NCBI GenBank assembly: GCA_021845645.1
Contig: JAJZVM010000064.1
Coordinates: 1 to 21,782, forward strand
Source of the DNA: Bacillota bacterium
GTDB lineage: Bacteria; Bacillota_E; JAJZYS01; JAJYTV01
Direction: 5' to 3'
Length of the DNA: 21,782 bases
Positions 1 through 7,358 of this stretch are shown piece after piece. The notes beneath the pieces were generated by a model. The model was not told the DNA's origin. It made no database searches and saw only the letters and a list, made by a program, of their open reading frames with translations. A program made the translations under genes and the position numbers. Every line of letters starts with the position of its first letter. Positions within the stretch are counted from its first letter, which is position 1.

Positions 1-34
1 GCTGGACGTGCGGATCCGCAGGAGGAGAGCCCAC

Positions 35-574
35 ATGGAACACCTGGACTTCCCGCGGGACATGGCTAGTTTGTCGCAGGAGCAGCTCCGGGAACTCGTC
101 GCGGACATGGCCAAGCGCTGGCTCGCCCACGATGGTCTCTGGTTCCAGGCGGTGGAGCGGGCCTATGGCCTGGATGAGGCCATCCGGCTCGATGCGGAGG
201 CCTGGCACGGCATGACGCGCAATGAGGCCCAGCGCATCCTGCGCCTCCTCGGCGCCGAGCGGGGCGGTGGCCTGGACCTCCTGGAGCGGGCTCTGCGCTT
301 CCGGCTCTACGCCCTGATCAACGAGCAGGAAATGGAGCGCGAAGGTGACGACGCCCTCGTATTTCGCATGCGCACTTGCCGCGTGCAGGAGGCGCGGCGG
401 CGCAAGGGCTTGCCGGACTTCCCCTGCAAACCGGTCGGGATCGTCGAATACGGTGGCTTTGCGGAGACAATCGACCCGCGGATCAAGACCGAGGTCATTG
501 CCTGCCCGCCAGACGACAACCCGCGCGACTACGCCTGCGCCTGGCGCTTCAGGCTGCCGCAGGCAGACCTCTGA
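35..574 (+). CDS. DUF6125 family cytosolic protein
   Basis: A 179-residue soluble protein with no signal peptide or membrane segment. It matches my memory of the DUF6125 family of Bacillota and related anaerobes, through the segments WLAHDGLWFQAVE near the N-terminus, NEQEME and RMRTCRVQEARRRKG in the middle, and LPDFPCKPVGIVEYGGFA, TIDPRIKTE and CPPDD toward the end. The conserved cysteines (CRVQ, FPCK, ACPPDD, YACAW) could bind a metal or cofactor, but no function is established that I know of. The ATG at 35 is chosen because GGAGG at 21-25 lies nine bases before it; an in-frame GTG at 8 has no such site. The gene stands alone in the visible sequence, its upstream context being cut by the window edge. 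Family call fairly sure, function unknown. Confidence 0.8.
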   Translation: MEHLDFPRDMASLSQEQLRELVADMAKRWLAHDGLWFQAVERAYGLDEAIRLDAEAWHGMTRNEAQRILRLLGAERGGGLDLLERALRFRLYALINEQEMEREGDDALVFRMRTCRVQEARRRKGLPDFPCKPVGIVEYGGFAETIDPRIKTEVIACPPDDNPRDYACAWRFRLPQADL

Positions 575-608
575 CGACCGCTGCCTTCGAGCAGGCGGCG
601 ACGCGTTT

Positions 609-625
609 CCTGGCAACCTGCCAGG
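609..625 (+). terminator. Stem-loop after the DUF6125 gene
   Basis: A perfect 7-bp stem, CCTGGCA and TGCCAGG around a three-base loop, begins 34 bases after the stop codon. No T-run follows, so a Rho-independent terminator is only possible. A second small stem (CGTGC/GCACG, 692-708) sits just past the stop of the convergent regulator gene. Nothing else is seen in 575-709. Confidence 0.3.
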
Positions 626-709
626 CCTCGCTGGGCTGGGGTCCCTCTTTCCCTCGGGCCTCTTGCCTTGCAATCTTGCGCGTAGATCAGCCGTGCGAAC
701 CTGGCACGC

Positions 710-2044
710 CTAAAGCGCTGGCGGTGTCTCCAAAAGAGGCAGGAGCGGCATGGCAGCTGCCGAAATGCGCTCGCGGATGTCCTGCAGTGCGGCCGTGAGG
801 GCGTCCGGCCGACGCAGGGCGATGTAGGCGTCGCGCGAGCGGACAAGGGCAACGGCTGCGTCGGCCGTTCCCCCACTCATGGCGAACGCAAGCGCCTGGC
901 GCGCGTAAAGCCATGCGACGCGCTGCAGATCCCGGTCCCGCATCGCGTGCTCGATGCCGATCGTTGCCGTACGGGCCGCCTCATCTCCTGAGCCGGAGGC
1001 AAGCTGCCGCTCGACGAGGGCCGAGCAGAGCGTGACACAGATCTCATCCTCGCCGGCTGCCTGCGCCGCCCAGAGGCACCTCTCGAGTTCGTCCCCGACC
1101 TCCGAGGCGCTCATCAGAGCTTCGAGAGCCCGCAGCCAGAGCGAGAGCCGGACGTCCTCGAGGCCGGACACGACCCGGCGCGCCATATCGAGTTCGGCCA
1201 ACGCTTCCTGCGGCTTGCCCTGTTCACGCATGATCTCGGCAAGGAGCAGTCGCGCCCTCCCCTCCTCGCCCGCGTCGCCGTGCTGGTGGCTCACCGTGAT
1301 CGCCTGGCGGGCGCGGCGCGCCGACTCCTCCGCCAGCCCACCGCGGAGCAGGATGCGGCTCAGCCCGATCAGGACGCGGCTATGCCCGACCTCTCGTCGC
1401 GGGATGTGGCGCAGGGCCTTCTCAAAGCAGCTCTTCGCCCGCTCGAGGTCCCCGCGGTCACCGTGCGCCAATGCGGCCACATGGTAGCACTGGCCGAGCT
1501 GGCGCTGGGGACCCGCGCTGCTGTAGACCTCGAAGGCCCCTGTGGTCATCTCGAGCGTCTCCGAGGTGCGCCCGGCCCGACGCAAAGCCTCTGCGTAGCG
1601 CAAGAGGGACTGCGCACGCAGCCTTGGGTCCTCGCTCGCCGCCGCGAGCCGCGTCGACTGCTCGAGCAGTTCAAGGGCGCTCTCCCGCTCGCCGTGCCGC
1701 TCAAGCCTCTCGGCCGCATTCCACAGGCGTCCCACGTCCTCGGGGCGGCTGCCGGTCTCGATCTCCGGAGCCAACTGCTGAATCGACGTGTCCAGCCGCG
1801 CGGCAATGACGGAGATCAGAGCGAGCGATGGCGCCACGCGCCCGCTTTCGATCTGGCTGATGTAGCCCTTCGAGAAAGGCCGGCCAAGTTCCGCCTGGGT
1901 CCAGCCGGCCGCAAGGCGCATCGCACGAACGCGCCTGCCTATGGCGATCCGGACATCCCGCGAGAGCGCGACGCTGGTGGTGGCCTCCTCCTCGCCTCCT
2001 GCACCAATCTCTGTCGATCGGCCGTCCCACGTTGGGAACCCCAT
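710..2044 (-). CDS. XRE-family HTH regulator with TPR-like repeats
   Basis: A predicted cytoplasmic transcriptional regulator of 444 residues. Residues about 36-88 form a Cro/C1-type helix-turn-helix (GRRVRAMRLAAGWTQAELG, then FSKGYISQIESGRVAPS). The rest, roughly 105-440, is a run of amphipathic helix pairs with TPR character, for example AAERLERHGERESALELLEQ, YAEALRRAGRTSETLEM and GDRGDLERAKSCFEKAL. HTH-TPR proteins of this layout often sense peptides or protein partners, but no ligand can be read here. The ATG at 2044 is chosen because homology to the HTH begins soon after; AGG-rich sequence precedes it. The frame stays open upstream to 2203 without recognisable protein. It is divergent from the proline dehydrogenase gene across about 370 bp and may regulate it, which is only positional inference. 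Confidence 0.8.
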   Translation of the reverse strand: MGFPTWDGRSTEIGAGGEEEATTSVALSRDVRIAIGRRVRAMRLAAGWTQAELGRPFSKGYISQIESGRVAPSLALISVIAARLDTSIQQLAPEIETGSRPEDVGRLWNAAERLERHGERESALELLEQSTRLAAASEDPRLRAQSLLRYAEALRRAGRTSETLEMTTGAFEVYSSAGPQRQLGQCYHVAALAHGDRGDLERAKSCFEKALRHIPRREVGHSRVLIGLSRILLRGGLAEESARRARQAITVSHQHGDAGEEGRARLLLAEIMREQGKPQEALAELDMARRVVSGLEDVRLSLWLRALEALMSASEVGDELERCLWAAQAAGEDEICVTLCSALVERQLASGSGDEAARTATIGIEHAMRDRDLQRVAWLYARQALAFAMSGGTADAAVALVRSRDAYIALRRPDALTAALQDIRERISAAAMPLLPLLETPPAL

Positions 2045-2253
2045 GACTGCCCCTGCCTTCCTGGTGAGGATGCTCCTCCTTCTACAGGCGGTTTTTTCCA
2101 ATACGTCGAAGGGCTCGCATGTTCCTGCCGCTTCCCGCGACAAAACCCGACATCGTTTGGCAACCAGCGGCATGGGACTGCTCCCAGGTGGCATGCCTGC
2201 CATGTCTCATACGCGAGCACGGTCGGCACTCGGGCAAGCGGGTTCCGAGAACA

Positions 2254-2321
2254 ACCGGCCTGAGCCGGTACCGGGTCGACACGAACAGCAGATGTCGGGT
2301 CCGGCACATCGGCCTGCTGTT
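2254..2321. promoter_or_regulatory. Inverted repeats between the XRE-TPR and proline dehydrogenase genes
   Basis: The 369-bp divergent intergenic region (2045-2413) has no credible gene. It holds two inverted repeats. The first is ACCGGC-N4-GCCGGT (2254-2269). The second is an interrupted stem of AACAGCAG plus ATGT (2284-2295) pairing with ACAT (2306-2309) and CTGCTGTT (2314-2321), with a four-base bulge. They lie 33-100 bases upstream of a possible -10 hexamer, so they could be operator sites or folded leader elements. No partner protein is known; the divergent HTH regulator is the obvious candidate. Confidence 0.35.
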
Positions 2322-2333
2322 GAGACCACGTAG

Positions 2334-2359
2334 TTGCACGCTGCAGCGGGTGTTATGAT
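2334..2359 (+). promoter_or_regulatory. Possible promoter of proline dehydrogenase gene
   Basis: TATGAT at 2354-2359 matches five of six bases of a sigma-70/A -10 box and lies 54 bases before the start codon. The only -35-like hexamer, TTGCAC at 2334-2339, gives a short 14-bp spacer. The -10 is therefore suggestive and the -35 weak, and an activator may be needed. Confidence 0.3.
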
Positions 2360-2413
2360 GTTCGCCGGATCGGATTGCCTCCGCAGCATGCGCGCGAGAA
2401 AGGGCGACGTGCA

Positions 2414-3337
2414 TTGGACAGTACGCAATTCTTGCGTCAATCGATTCTCCGTTTCGCGGGTTCCCCTTCCGTCTCCCGCTTTGTGCACAGGCACGACAAG
2501 ACGCTCGGGGCGCGCCGCTTCTTCGCCGGCCCCACTTTGGCAGACGCGATCAGAACCATCCGCCAGCTCAACGCGGTCGGCATCGTCGCGACGCTCGACC
2601 ATCTGGGCGAAAGCGTGACGAACGTCGAGGAGGCGAGGGTTCAGGCGGACGCGTACGTCGACGTGCTGCACGCCATCGCCGACGCCAAGGTGGCCGCCAA
2701 CGTATCGATCAAGCTGACGCAGATGGGCCTCGACGTGGGACGCGAAGAGTGCCTTGCAAACATGCGCCGCATCGTGGACGCGGCCAGGGTCAGCGGTAAC
2801 TTCATCCGCATCGACATGGAGGACTCGCACCATGTGGATGCGACGCTCGACGTGCTCTTCGCCTTGCGCCGCGACTACGAGAGGATCGGCACGGTGCTGC
2901 AGTCCTACCTCTACCGCACCAAGAGCGACCTCGAGCGCCTGATCGCCGCGGGCATCCCGGTTCGCATCGTGAAGGGCGCCTATCTGGAGCCCGAGAGCGT
3001 GGCGTTCCCCCAGAAGGCCGACGTGGACCGCAGCTACCTCGAACTCGTGGACACCTGCCTGAAGCTTGGGCACCCGGTCGCCATCGCCACCCACGACGAA
3101 GCGATCATCGGCGCGATCGAGGCGTGGGTCAAGGAACGCCAGATCCCGCGCGACCGCTTCGAGTTCCAGATGCTCTACGGCATCCGCTCCGCCCGGCAGC
3201 GCGAACTGGCCGCGGCTGGATACAAGGTGCGCTGTTACGTACCCTACGGCACCGACTGGTATGCCTACTTCATGCGGCGCCTCGCGGAGCGGCCGGCGAA
3301 CCTCGGCTTCGTGCTGCGCAGCCTCTGGCGGCAGTAG
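2414..3337 (+). CDS. putA: Proline dehydrogenase (monofunctional, FAD-dependent)
   Basis: Oxidises L-proline to pyrroline-5-carboxylate, passing electrons via FAD to the respiratory chain; first step of proline catabolism. The 307-residue protein has the single ProDH barrel typical of Gram-positive PutB/FadM-type enzymes, without the P5C dehydrogenase domain of long PutA. Visible family motifs, in order: TLDHLGESV (60-68), NVSIKLTQMGLD (96-107, with the active-site lysine K100), RIDMEDS (132-138), IVKGAYLEP (185-193), ATHDE (225-229), FEFQMLYGIR (249-258) and the substrate-carboxylate motif RRLAER (288-293). TTG at 2414 is chosen because AAAGGG lies nine bases upstream and homologs begin at the same point; an in-frame TTG at 2375 lacks a good site. 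No P5C dehydrogenase gene is in the window. Function is confident; the symbol is family-level (putB or fadM in some species). Confidence 0.92.
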   Translation: MDSTQFLRQSILRFAGSPSVSRFVHRHDKTLGARRFFAGPTLADAIRTIRQLNAVGIVATLDHLGESVTNVEEARVQADAYVDVLHAIADAKVAANVSIKLTQMGLDVGREECLANMRRIVDAARVSGNFIRIDMEDSHHVDATLDVLFALRRDYERIGTVLQSYLYRTKSDLERLIAAGIPVRIVKGAYLEPESVAFPQKADVDRSYLELVDTCLKLGHPVAIATHDEAIIGAIEAWVKERQIPRDRFEFQMLYGIRSARQRELAAAGYKVRCYVPYGTDWYAYFMRRLAERPANLGFVLRSLWRQ

Positions 3338-3393
3338 TCACAGGGAGATCCCGGCGCAATTTCGACTGCGGTTGGGTCCGCAGCAGGAGAATA

Positions 3394-3429
3394 CGAGCGG
3401 TCGGGCAGAACTTCTCGCCCGGCCGCTCG
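3394..3429. promoter_or_regulatory. Long near-perfect palindrome between putA and the DtxR-family gene
   Basis: CGAGCGGTCGGGC (3394-3406) pairs with GCCCGGCCGCTCG (3417-3429), thirteen pairs with one G-U. The loop AGAACTTCTC is itself nearly self-complementary. It lies 57 bases after the putA stop and 57 before the regulator start. No T-run follows, so it is not a classical terminator. It could be an mRNA stabilising or attenuating hairpin, or a protein-binding palindrome. Confidence 0.4.
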
Positions 3430-3486
3430 TGCTGCGCGACATGCTGCAGTTCGAGCCCGCCCCAGGCCCGAACAGGACGTGATGCC

Positions 3487-4146
3487 TTGGCTACCAGTAA
3501 TGTGGAACACTACCTCGAAGCCATCTACGTGCTCTCCGTGGAGACCCGCAACCCCTTCGGCGCCCGCATCGCCGAGTACCTGGGAGTGTCGCCTCCCAGC
3601 GTAACGCAGGCCATGCGCCGGTTGCGGCGGGACGGACTCGTGGAAGACGACGGAGCGAAGGCAATCCGGCTTACCCCCAAGGGACTGCAGGAGGCCGAGA
3701 AGGTCGTCAGACGACACCGTCTGGCCGAGCGCTGGGCCTACGACGTGCTCGGTCTCGACTGGAGCGCGTGCCACAGGGAGGCCCATCACCTTGAGCATGC
3801 CTTGACGCCGCTGATCGAGGAACGCCTCTGGCAGAGCCTCGCCCGGCCGACGACATGCCCGCACGGCAATCCGATCCCCGGACTCGCCCCGAGCGAAACG
3901 GTGGCTCTGCCCACACTCGCCGATACCGACCACGGCAAGAAGGTGGTCGTCGACCGCGTCTTCGAACAGGTGGAAGGGCTCGGCGAGTTTCTGCAGCAGC
4001 TGCAGCAGCTCGGTCTCGTGCCCGGCACGGAGGTGCAGGTGCTGACGAACGCCCCCGACGGCCTGACCTGCCGCATCGGGGAGCGGGAGCTGCGCATCTC
4101 CCTCGAGGTCGCGATGCGGTTACTCGTACGGCCCGCAGGCGCGTAA
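3487..4146 (+). CDS. DtxR/MntR-family metal-dependent transcriptional repressor
   Basis: A 219-residue cytoplasmic regulator with the full DtxR layout. An N-terminal winged helix comes first (VEHYLEAIYVL, then ARIAEYLGVSPPSVTQAMRRLRRDGLV, 26-52). A metal-binding dimerisation domain follows (RRHRLAERWAYDVLGLD at 75-91, HREAHHLEHAL at 96-106, CPHGNPIPGL at 124-133). A C-terminal FeoA/SH3-like domain covers about 150-219. Aligned by hand to DtxR, ancillary ligands H77, E81 and H96 and primary ligands E103 and H104 are kept. The Met and Cys of the primary site appear as H8 and H100, so metal preference (Fe, Mn or other) cannot be assigned. TTG at 3487 follows AGGA by nine bases; GTG at 3502 is an alternative. 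It presumably represses metal uptake or activates efflux genes; none lie in the window. Confidence 0.88.
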   Translation: MATSNVEHYLEAIYVLSVETRNPFGARIAEYLGVSPPSVTQAMRRLRRDGLVEDDGAKAIRLTPKGLQEAEKVVRRHRLAERWAYDVLGLDWSACHREAHHLEHALTPLIEERLWQSLARPTTCPHGNPIPGLAPSETVALPTLADTDHGKKVVVDRVFEQVEGLGEFLQQLQQLGLVPGTEVQVLTNAPDGLTCRIGERELRISLEVAMRLLVRPAGA

Positions 4147-4192
4147 CGTAGAGGCAGCCCGGCTTCTCCCTGGGCGAAAGGAGGAACGTCAG

Positions 4193-4501
4193 ATGCGGCT
4201 ATGGCGCTGGCTCATCCTCGTGCTGGGTGTGTGGCAGCTCTCGTCAAGCTACGCCCTGCATATCAGCGATCCGCTCATCGCCCAGATTTCCGTGCTGCTC
4301 GGCCTCCTCATCGTTCTGGCCGGCGTTGCGGCGAACCTCACACCCGATCGCTGGCCGTTCGTCGCCTCGGGCATTTTCGGCTTGGCGCTTGTCGGCATGC
4401 CCTTCCTCCATCACTCCGCCGCAACGACCGAGTTCATGGTGGTCGGGGCCCTGACTTCGCTCGCAAGCCTGGCGGAATACGTCAATCGGCACCACGCCTG
4501 A
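4193..4501 (+). CDS. Small SPW-like four-helix membrane protein
   Basis: A 102-residue integral membrane protein with a strong ribosome binding site (AAAGGAGG, eight bases upstream). Hydrophobic segments run at about residues 5-20 (LILVLGVWQL), 27-46 (IAQISVLLGLLIVLAGVAA), 53-70 (WPFVASGIFGLALVGM) and 77-93. The opening W-x-LILVLGVWQLSSSY followed by a short loop resembles the SPW repeat family, whose members usually read LGLWLxxSPW; here the SPW triplet itself is SSY. Function of that family is unknown. It lies 46 bp after the metal repressor and may share its transcript. Its stop is only three bases from the stop of the convergent acetyltransferase gene. Confidence 0.7.
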   Translation: MRLWRWLILVLGVWQLSSSYALHISDPLIAQISVLLGLLIVLAGVAANLTPDRWPFVASGIFGLALVGMPFLHHSAATTEFMVVGALTSLASLAEYVNRHHA

Positions 4502-4504
4502 ACA

Positions 4505-5353
4505 TCAGCGCACGCGTCTGAACACCCGGTAGGTCTCCTCGGCGCGGAAACCCGCGCTGCGATACAGCCCCAGCGCGGGCTCGTTCGCCTGGCAGACGGC
4601 CAGATGCAGCCTGCGCGCTCCGGCTCTGGTGGCTTCCGCCGCTGCGCGCAACAGCAGCTCGCGGCCGTAGCCCTGGCCACGCGCATCCGCCACCGTACCG
4701 AGAAAGCTCACCACCCAGTCGCTCGGAGCCGGGCCGTAGCGGTCCAGGAGGGCCATGCCTGCCGGGGTGCCGTCCGCGCACCTCCCGAGGTACCAGCGCC
4801 GCCCGTCCGGCCCGTGATCCTGAGCGATCTGGAAGCCGAGCGCGGCGGCTGGGTCCTGGGTGTCCTCGAGCGACATCGGCGAGAGGCAATCCACAAGGCA
4901 GCGCGCGTACGTGTCGGCGAAGAGACCTTCGTTGCCGCGCGCCAGCGGCACAAGCTCAAGGCGTTCCTCCGGCGCCTGCGGAGCAGGCAGGCGCCGCTGC
5001 ATGCTGTAGCGGTGCACAAAGTCCACGAAGCCCTGGCCCAGGTAGGCGCGTCCCACCGCGCCAAGCCAGGTCGCATCGTAATGGTAGACGCGGCGTACGT
5101 GCCTCGGCAGTTCGGGCAGCAGCGCCGCGAGGAGCGCCGGGAGATCCTCGAGGCCCAACTCTCCGGCCGCGCTGCCCAGGAAGAACTGGTCCGGACCGAA
5201 CGGCAGACCCGCAAGCCAGCTCTGGCTCGGCATGCCCGGCCGCCCGGCGACGATCGCGCCGGGTCCCAGCGACCGACCGATGGCCTGCCGCACAACTTCA
5301 CCGCGCCAGATCCGGATCTGACCATGGCCAACGGCGCGCCTCGCCTCCGACAC
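4505..5353 (-). CDS. GNAT-family N-acetyltransferase, apparently two-domain
   Basis: A 282-residue cytoplasmic protein. The C-terminal half (about 130-282) is a clear GNAT domain with the acetyl-CoA pyrophosphate loop RGQGYG (225-230), preceded by the beta-strand VVSFLGTVADA and followed by LLLRAAAEATRAGARRLHLAV and NEPALGLYRSAGF. The N-terminal half ends with WLGAVGRAYLGQGFVDFVHRYSM, which looks like the closing part of a second, degenerate GNAT fold lacking the RxxGxG loop. The substrate is unknown. The GTG at 5353 follows GGAG and starts five bases after the stop of the HTH-MBL gene, so it is the last gene of the glyoxalase-like operon. Domain call is strong; the two-domain reading is by eye. 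Confidence 0.82.
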   Translation of the reverse strand: MSEARRAVGHGQIRIWRGEVVRQAIGRSLGPGAIVAGRPGMPSQSWLAGLPFGPDQFFLGSAAGELGLEDLPALLAALLPELPRHVRRVYHYDATWLGAVGRAYLGQGFVDFVHRYSMQRRLPAPQAPEERLELVPLARGNEGLFADTYARCLVDCLSPMSLEDTQDPAAALGFQIAQDHGPDGRRWYLGRCADGTPAGMALLDRYGPAPSDWVVSFLGTVADARGQGYGRELLLRAAAEATRAGARRLHLAVCQANEPALGLYRSAGFRAEETYRVFRRVR

Positions 5354-5358
5354 GGCCG

Positions 5359-6135
5359 CTACTCCACTGGGAACGCGTTGTGCACGCGTTCCCAGGCGAC
5401 CGTCGTGGCTGGGCCGTGGCCGCAGTAGACCACAGTCTCGGGCGCCAGCGCGAGAATGCGCCGCGCGCTCGCGAGCAGGTCTTGGTAGGCGCCGGAAGAG
5501 CTCGCGCGTCCGAGGGAACCGGCGAAGATCGTGTCGCCGACGAACGCGACGCCGTCGGCATGGAACGCCAGCATATCGGGGCTGTGGCCGGGTGCGTGCA
5601 TGGCCGCGAGGCCAAACACCGTCTCGCCGTCCGCGAGCGGACGGGCTCCTGGGAGCCGCCGGCTGAGTTCAGGGTGGGCAAAGACCGGCACACCCTGAGG
5701 CATGTCGCCAAGACCAGCGACGTGATCTGAGTGGCCATGCGTCAGGAGCACAGCCTCTGCCGCGCCGCCGAGCGCGCGCAGGAGCTGCGGCACGCCCCCG
5801 CCGCAGTCGACGATGATCCTGCCGTAGGTGGACCGCACGGCATAGGCGAACGCGCCGACGTCGGCGGCAAAGACACTCGTCACGGCCATCGCTCGCGGCG
5901 GAGTGACCGACGGCGGCTCGACCCGGCCCGTGGCGATGTCCCGCAGCGGCGCCTGGCGCAGGTGGAGCACCTGCGCCAGGCGCTCGACCTCGCCCGAGGC
6001 GGGCAACTGACCCGTCTCCAGCGCTTGCAGGCGGAGGGCCGGGATGCCGGCGTCCGCGGCGACGGTCTCGATCGAGAGGCCGTGGCCCGAGCGCGCCTTG
6101 CGAATGATGTCGCAGAAATCGTCCTCGAAGGTCAT
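5359..6135 (-). CDS. XRE helix-turn-helix fused to glyoxalase II-like metallo-beta-lactamase
   Basis: A 258-residue fusion. Residues about 6-60 form an XRE-type helix-turn-helix (IIRKARSGHGLSIETVAADAG, then LQALETGQLPASGEVERLAQVL). Residues about 85-258 form a metallo-beta-lactamase hydrolase with the full dinuclear-metal set: HGHSDH (133-138), H184 in APGHSPD, D201 in GDTIFAGSLGR and H240 in VVYCGHGPAT. The GDTIFAGSLGR and YCGHGPATT segments are typical of hydroxyacylglutathione hydrolase-like (GloB) members. Its ATG overlaps the stop of the glyoxalase I-like gene by one base (TGATG), so translation is probably coupled. The pairing suggests thiol-adduct or methylglyoxal detoxification, with the HTH perhaps giving autoregulation. 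All metal ligands are intact, so it should be catalytic. Substrate thiol (bacillithiol, CoA or other) is unknown. Confidence 0.88.
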   Translation of the reverse strand: MTFEDDFCDIIRKARSGHGLSIETVAADAGIPALRLQALETGQLPASGEVERLAQVLHLRQAPLRDIATGRVEPPSVTPPRAMAVTSVFAADVGAFAYAVRSTYGRIIVDCGGGVPQLLRALGGAAEAVLLTHGHSDHVAGLGDMPQGVPVFAHPELSRRLPGARPLADGETVFGLAAMHAPGHSPDMLAFHADGVAFVGDTIFAGSLGRASSSGAYQDLLASARRILALAPETVVYCGHGPATTVAWERVHNAFPVE

Positions 6136-6512
6136 CAGGCCGGCGGCTCCTGCAATAGCTCGATCTCGTAGCCGTCCGGGTCGTCGATGAACGCGAGCGC
6201 GGAGCCGCGTTCGCTGAAGTGCGGCCCGTCGGTGAACGGGATGCCGCGCTTGCCCAGTTCCTCGCCCACCTGCCGCAGGTCCCGGACGGCCAGGGCGATG
6301 TGGAAGATGTCCTCGGGGAACTCGAAATCACCCGCGTCCGGCTGCAGACACAGCTCGATCTCGTGTCCCGACTCGCCATCCCGCATGAAGGCGAGCTTGT
6401 TGCCGCGTGGGGACGTCTGGCGCCCGGCCTCCTCGAGACCGAGCACGTCGCGATAGAAGGCGATGGACCTTTCGAGGTCCCTTACGCGGATGCGCGTGTG
6501 CAGGATACGCAT
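6135..6512 (-). CDS. gloA: Glyoxalase I-like VOC-family metalloenzyme
   Basis: A 125-residue vicinal-oxygen-chelate protein, the length of bacterial lactoylglutathione lyase. It opens MRILHTRIRVRDLERSIAFY, as GloA does. The four expected metal ligands are present: H5, E53 (in HEIEL), H71 (FHIALAV) and E118 (DPDGYEIELL). The family isomerises the hemithioacetal of methylglyoxal and a thiol; the thiol used here is unknown. Start 6512 is chosen because GGGAG lies eight bases before it; an ATG two codons earlier (6518) sits too close to that site. It overlaps the downstream HTH-MBL gene by one base, giving a glyoxalase I/II-like pair. The ABC exporter genes lie 84 bp upstream on the same strand and may be cotranscribed. 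Confidence 0.85.
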   Translation of the reverse strand: MRILHTRIRVRDLERSIAFYRDVLGLEEAGRQTSPRGNKLAFMRDGESGHEIELCLQPDAGDFEFPEDIFHIALAVRDLRQVGEELGKRGIPFTDGPHFSERGSALAFIDDPDGYEIELLQEPPA

Positions 6513-6596
6513 GTGCATCTCTCCCAGTTCAGGGCAGTCCGAGGTCGCCCCCTCTCATTCTTCCCACGCGCCCAGGCTCCTGCCACCACCGTTCCT

Positions 6597-7358
6597 TCAG
6601 CCCGTCCGATAGCTCAGCCGTTCCACGGCAAGGAACAGCAGCACCGAGAAAAGCAGCAGCATCGATCCGTCGACGAGCCAGGCGAGAGGGCCGGCCTGCC
6701 CTGTCAGCAAGTGAAGGATAAGTCTGACGCCGTACGTGGATGGCAGCGCATCCGACAGCGCGACCAGCAGGAGCGGCAGGCGCGCGGCGGGTATGATGCC
6801 GAGGAAGAGCACGGCCATCATGACGAGGTTGCCCGTGAGCCCGGCGAGTTCGCTGTCCCGCGCGGCGATGCCGAGCAGGGCCCCGATGCCGGAAAGCGCC
6901 ACGCCTGTAGCCAGGATGGCGGGAATGAGGCCCCAGGAGATCTGGAGATGCACGCCATAGAACAACGCCCCCACCGTGAGCACCACGGCGATCCCCGGCA
7001 GAGCGAACAGCAGGTAGGCGACCAGGATGGCGAGGATCACGGCGGAGTTGCCGACCGGCAAGGTGTGGTAGTAGTCGAAGGTGCGGTTCTGACGCATCCA
7101 GGCCACCTGTTGCGCCAGCATGGCGATCGCCGTGATCGCCACCGACAGCACGACATTGCCGCTGATGATCTGCAGGGCGAGCACCTTCCCGGGGTGGCTC
7201 GTCATGGCCCGGAGCAGGATGGCGATGCCGCTCGGCATGGCCGACGAGACGATGATGTACTGGCGCCAGCTCCGCCGGGCGCGGGCAAGCTGCATGGCGA
7301 GCAGAACCGAGAAGGCTGAGAGCGTTCGAGGTCGGCGCAGAGCAGCGTCAGCCCGCAA
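6597..7358 (-). CDS. ABC-2 type transporter permease
   Basis: A 253-residue membrane protein with about six hydrophobic segments. After an arginine-rich start (LARARRSWRQ) come IIVSSAMPSGIAILL, LALQIISGNVVLSVAITAIAM, VILAILVAYLLFALPGIAVVL, LIPAILATGVALSGIGALLGI, LTGNLVMMAVLFLGIIP and SMLLLFSVLLFLAVE. The arrangement fits ABC-2 (DrrB-like) exporters of drugs, lipids or polysaccharides. TTG at 7358 is chosen because GGGGAGG lies nine bases upstream; this start overlaps the end of the ATPase gene by 11 bp, so the two are translationally linked. The substrate cannot be told. Position next to glyoxalase-like genes hints at a detoxification or stress role, but that is guesswork. Confidence 0.83.
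   Translation of the reverse strand: MRADAALRRPRTLSAFSVLLAMQLARARRSWRQYIIVSSAMPSGIAILLRAMTSHPGKVLALQIISGNVVLSVAITAIAMLAQQVAWMRQNRTFDYYHTLPVGNSAVILAILVAYLLFALPGIAVVLTVGALFYGVHLQISWGLIPAILATGVALSGIGALLGIAARDSELAGLTGNLVMMAVLFLGIIPAARLPLLLVALSDALPSTYGVRLILHLLTGQAGPLAWLVDGSMLLLFSVLLFLAVERLSYRTG

Noticed and set aside
2045..2203. N-terminal extension of the XRE-TPR regulator to 2203
   Set aside because: The extra 53 residues look non-protein-like and have no supporting ribosome binding site; the ATG at 2044 sits close to the HTH domain.
6219..7319. 366-codon rightward open frame across the glyoxalase and permease genes
   Set aside because: Low-complexity His/Asp/Gln-rich translation, opposite to two well-supported genes.
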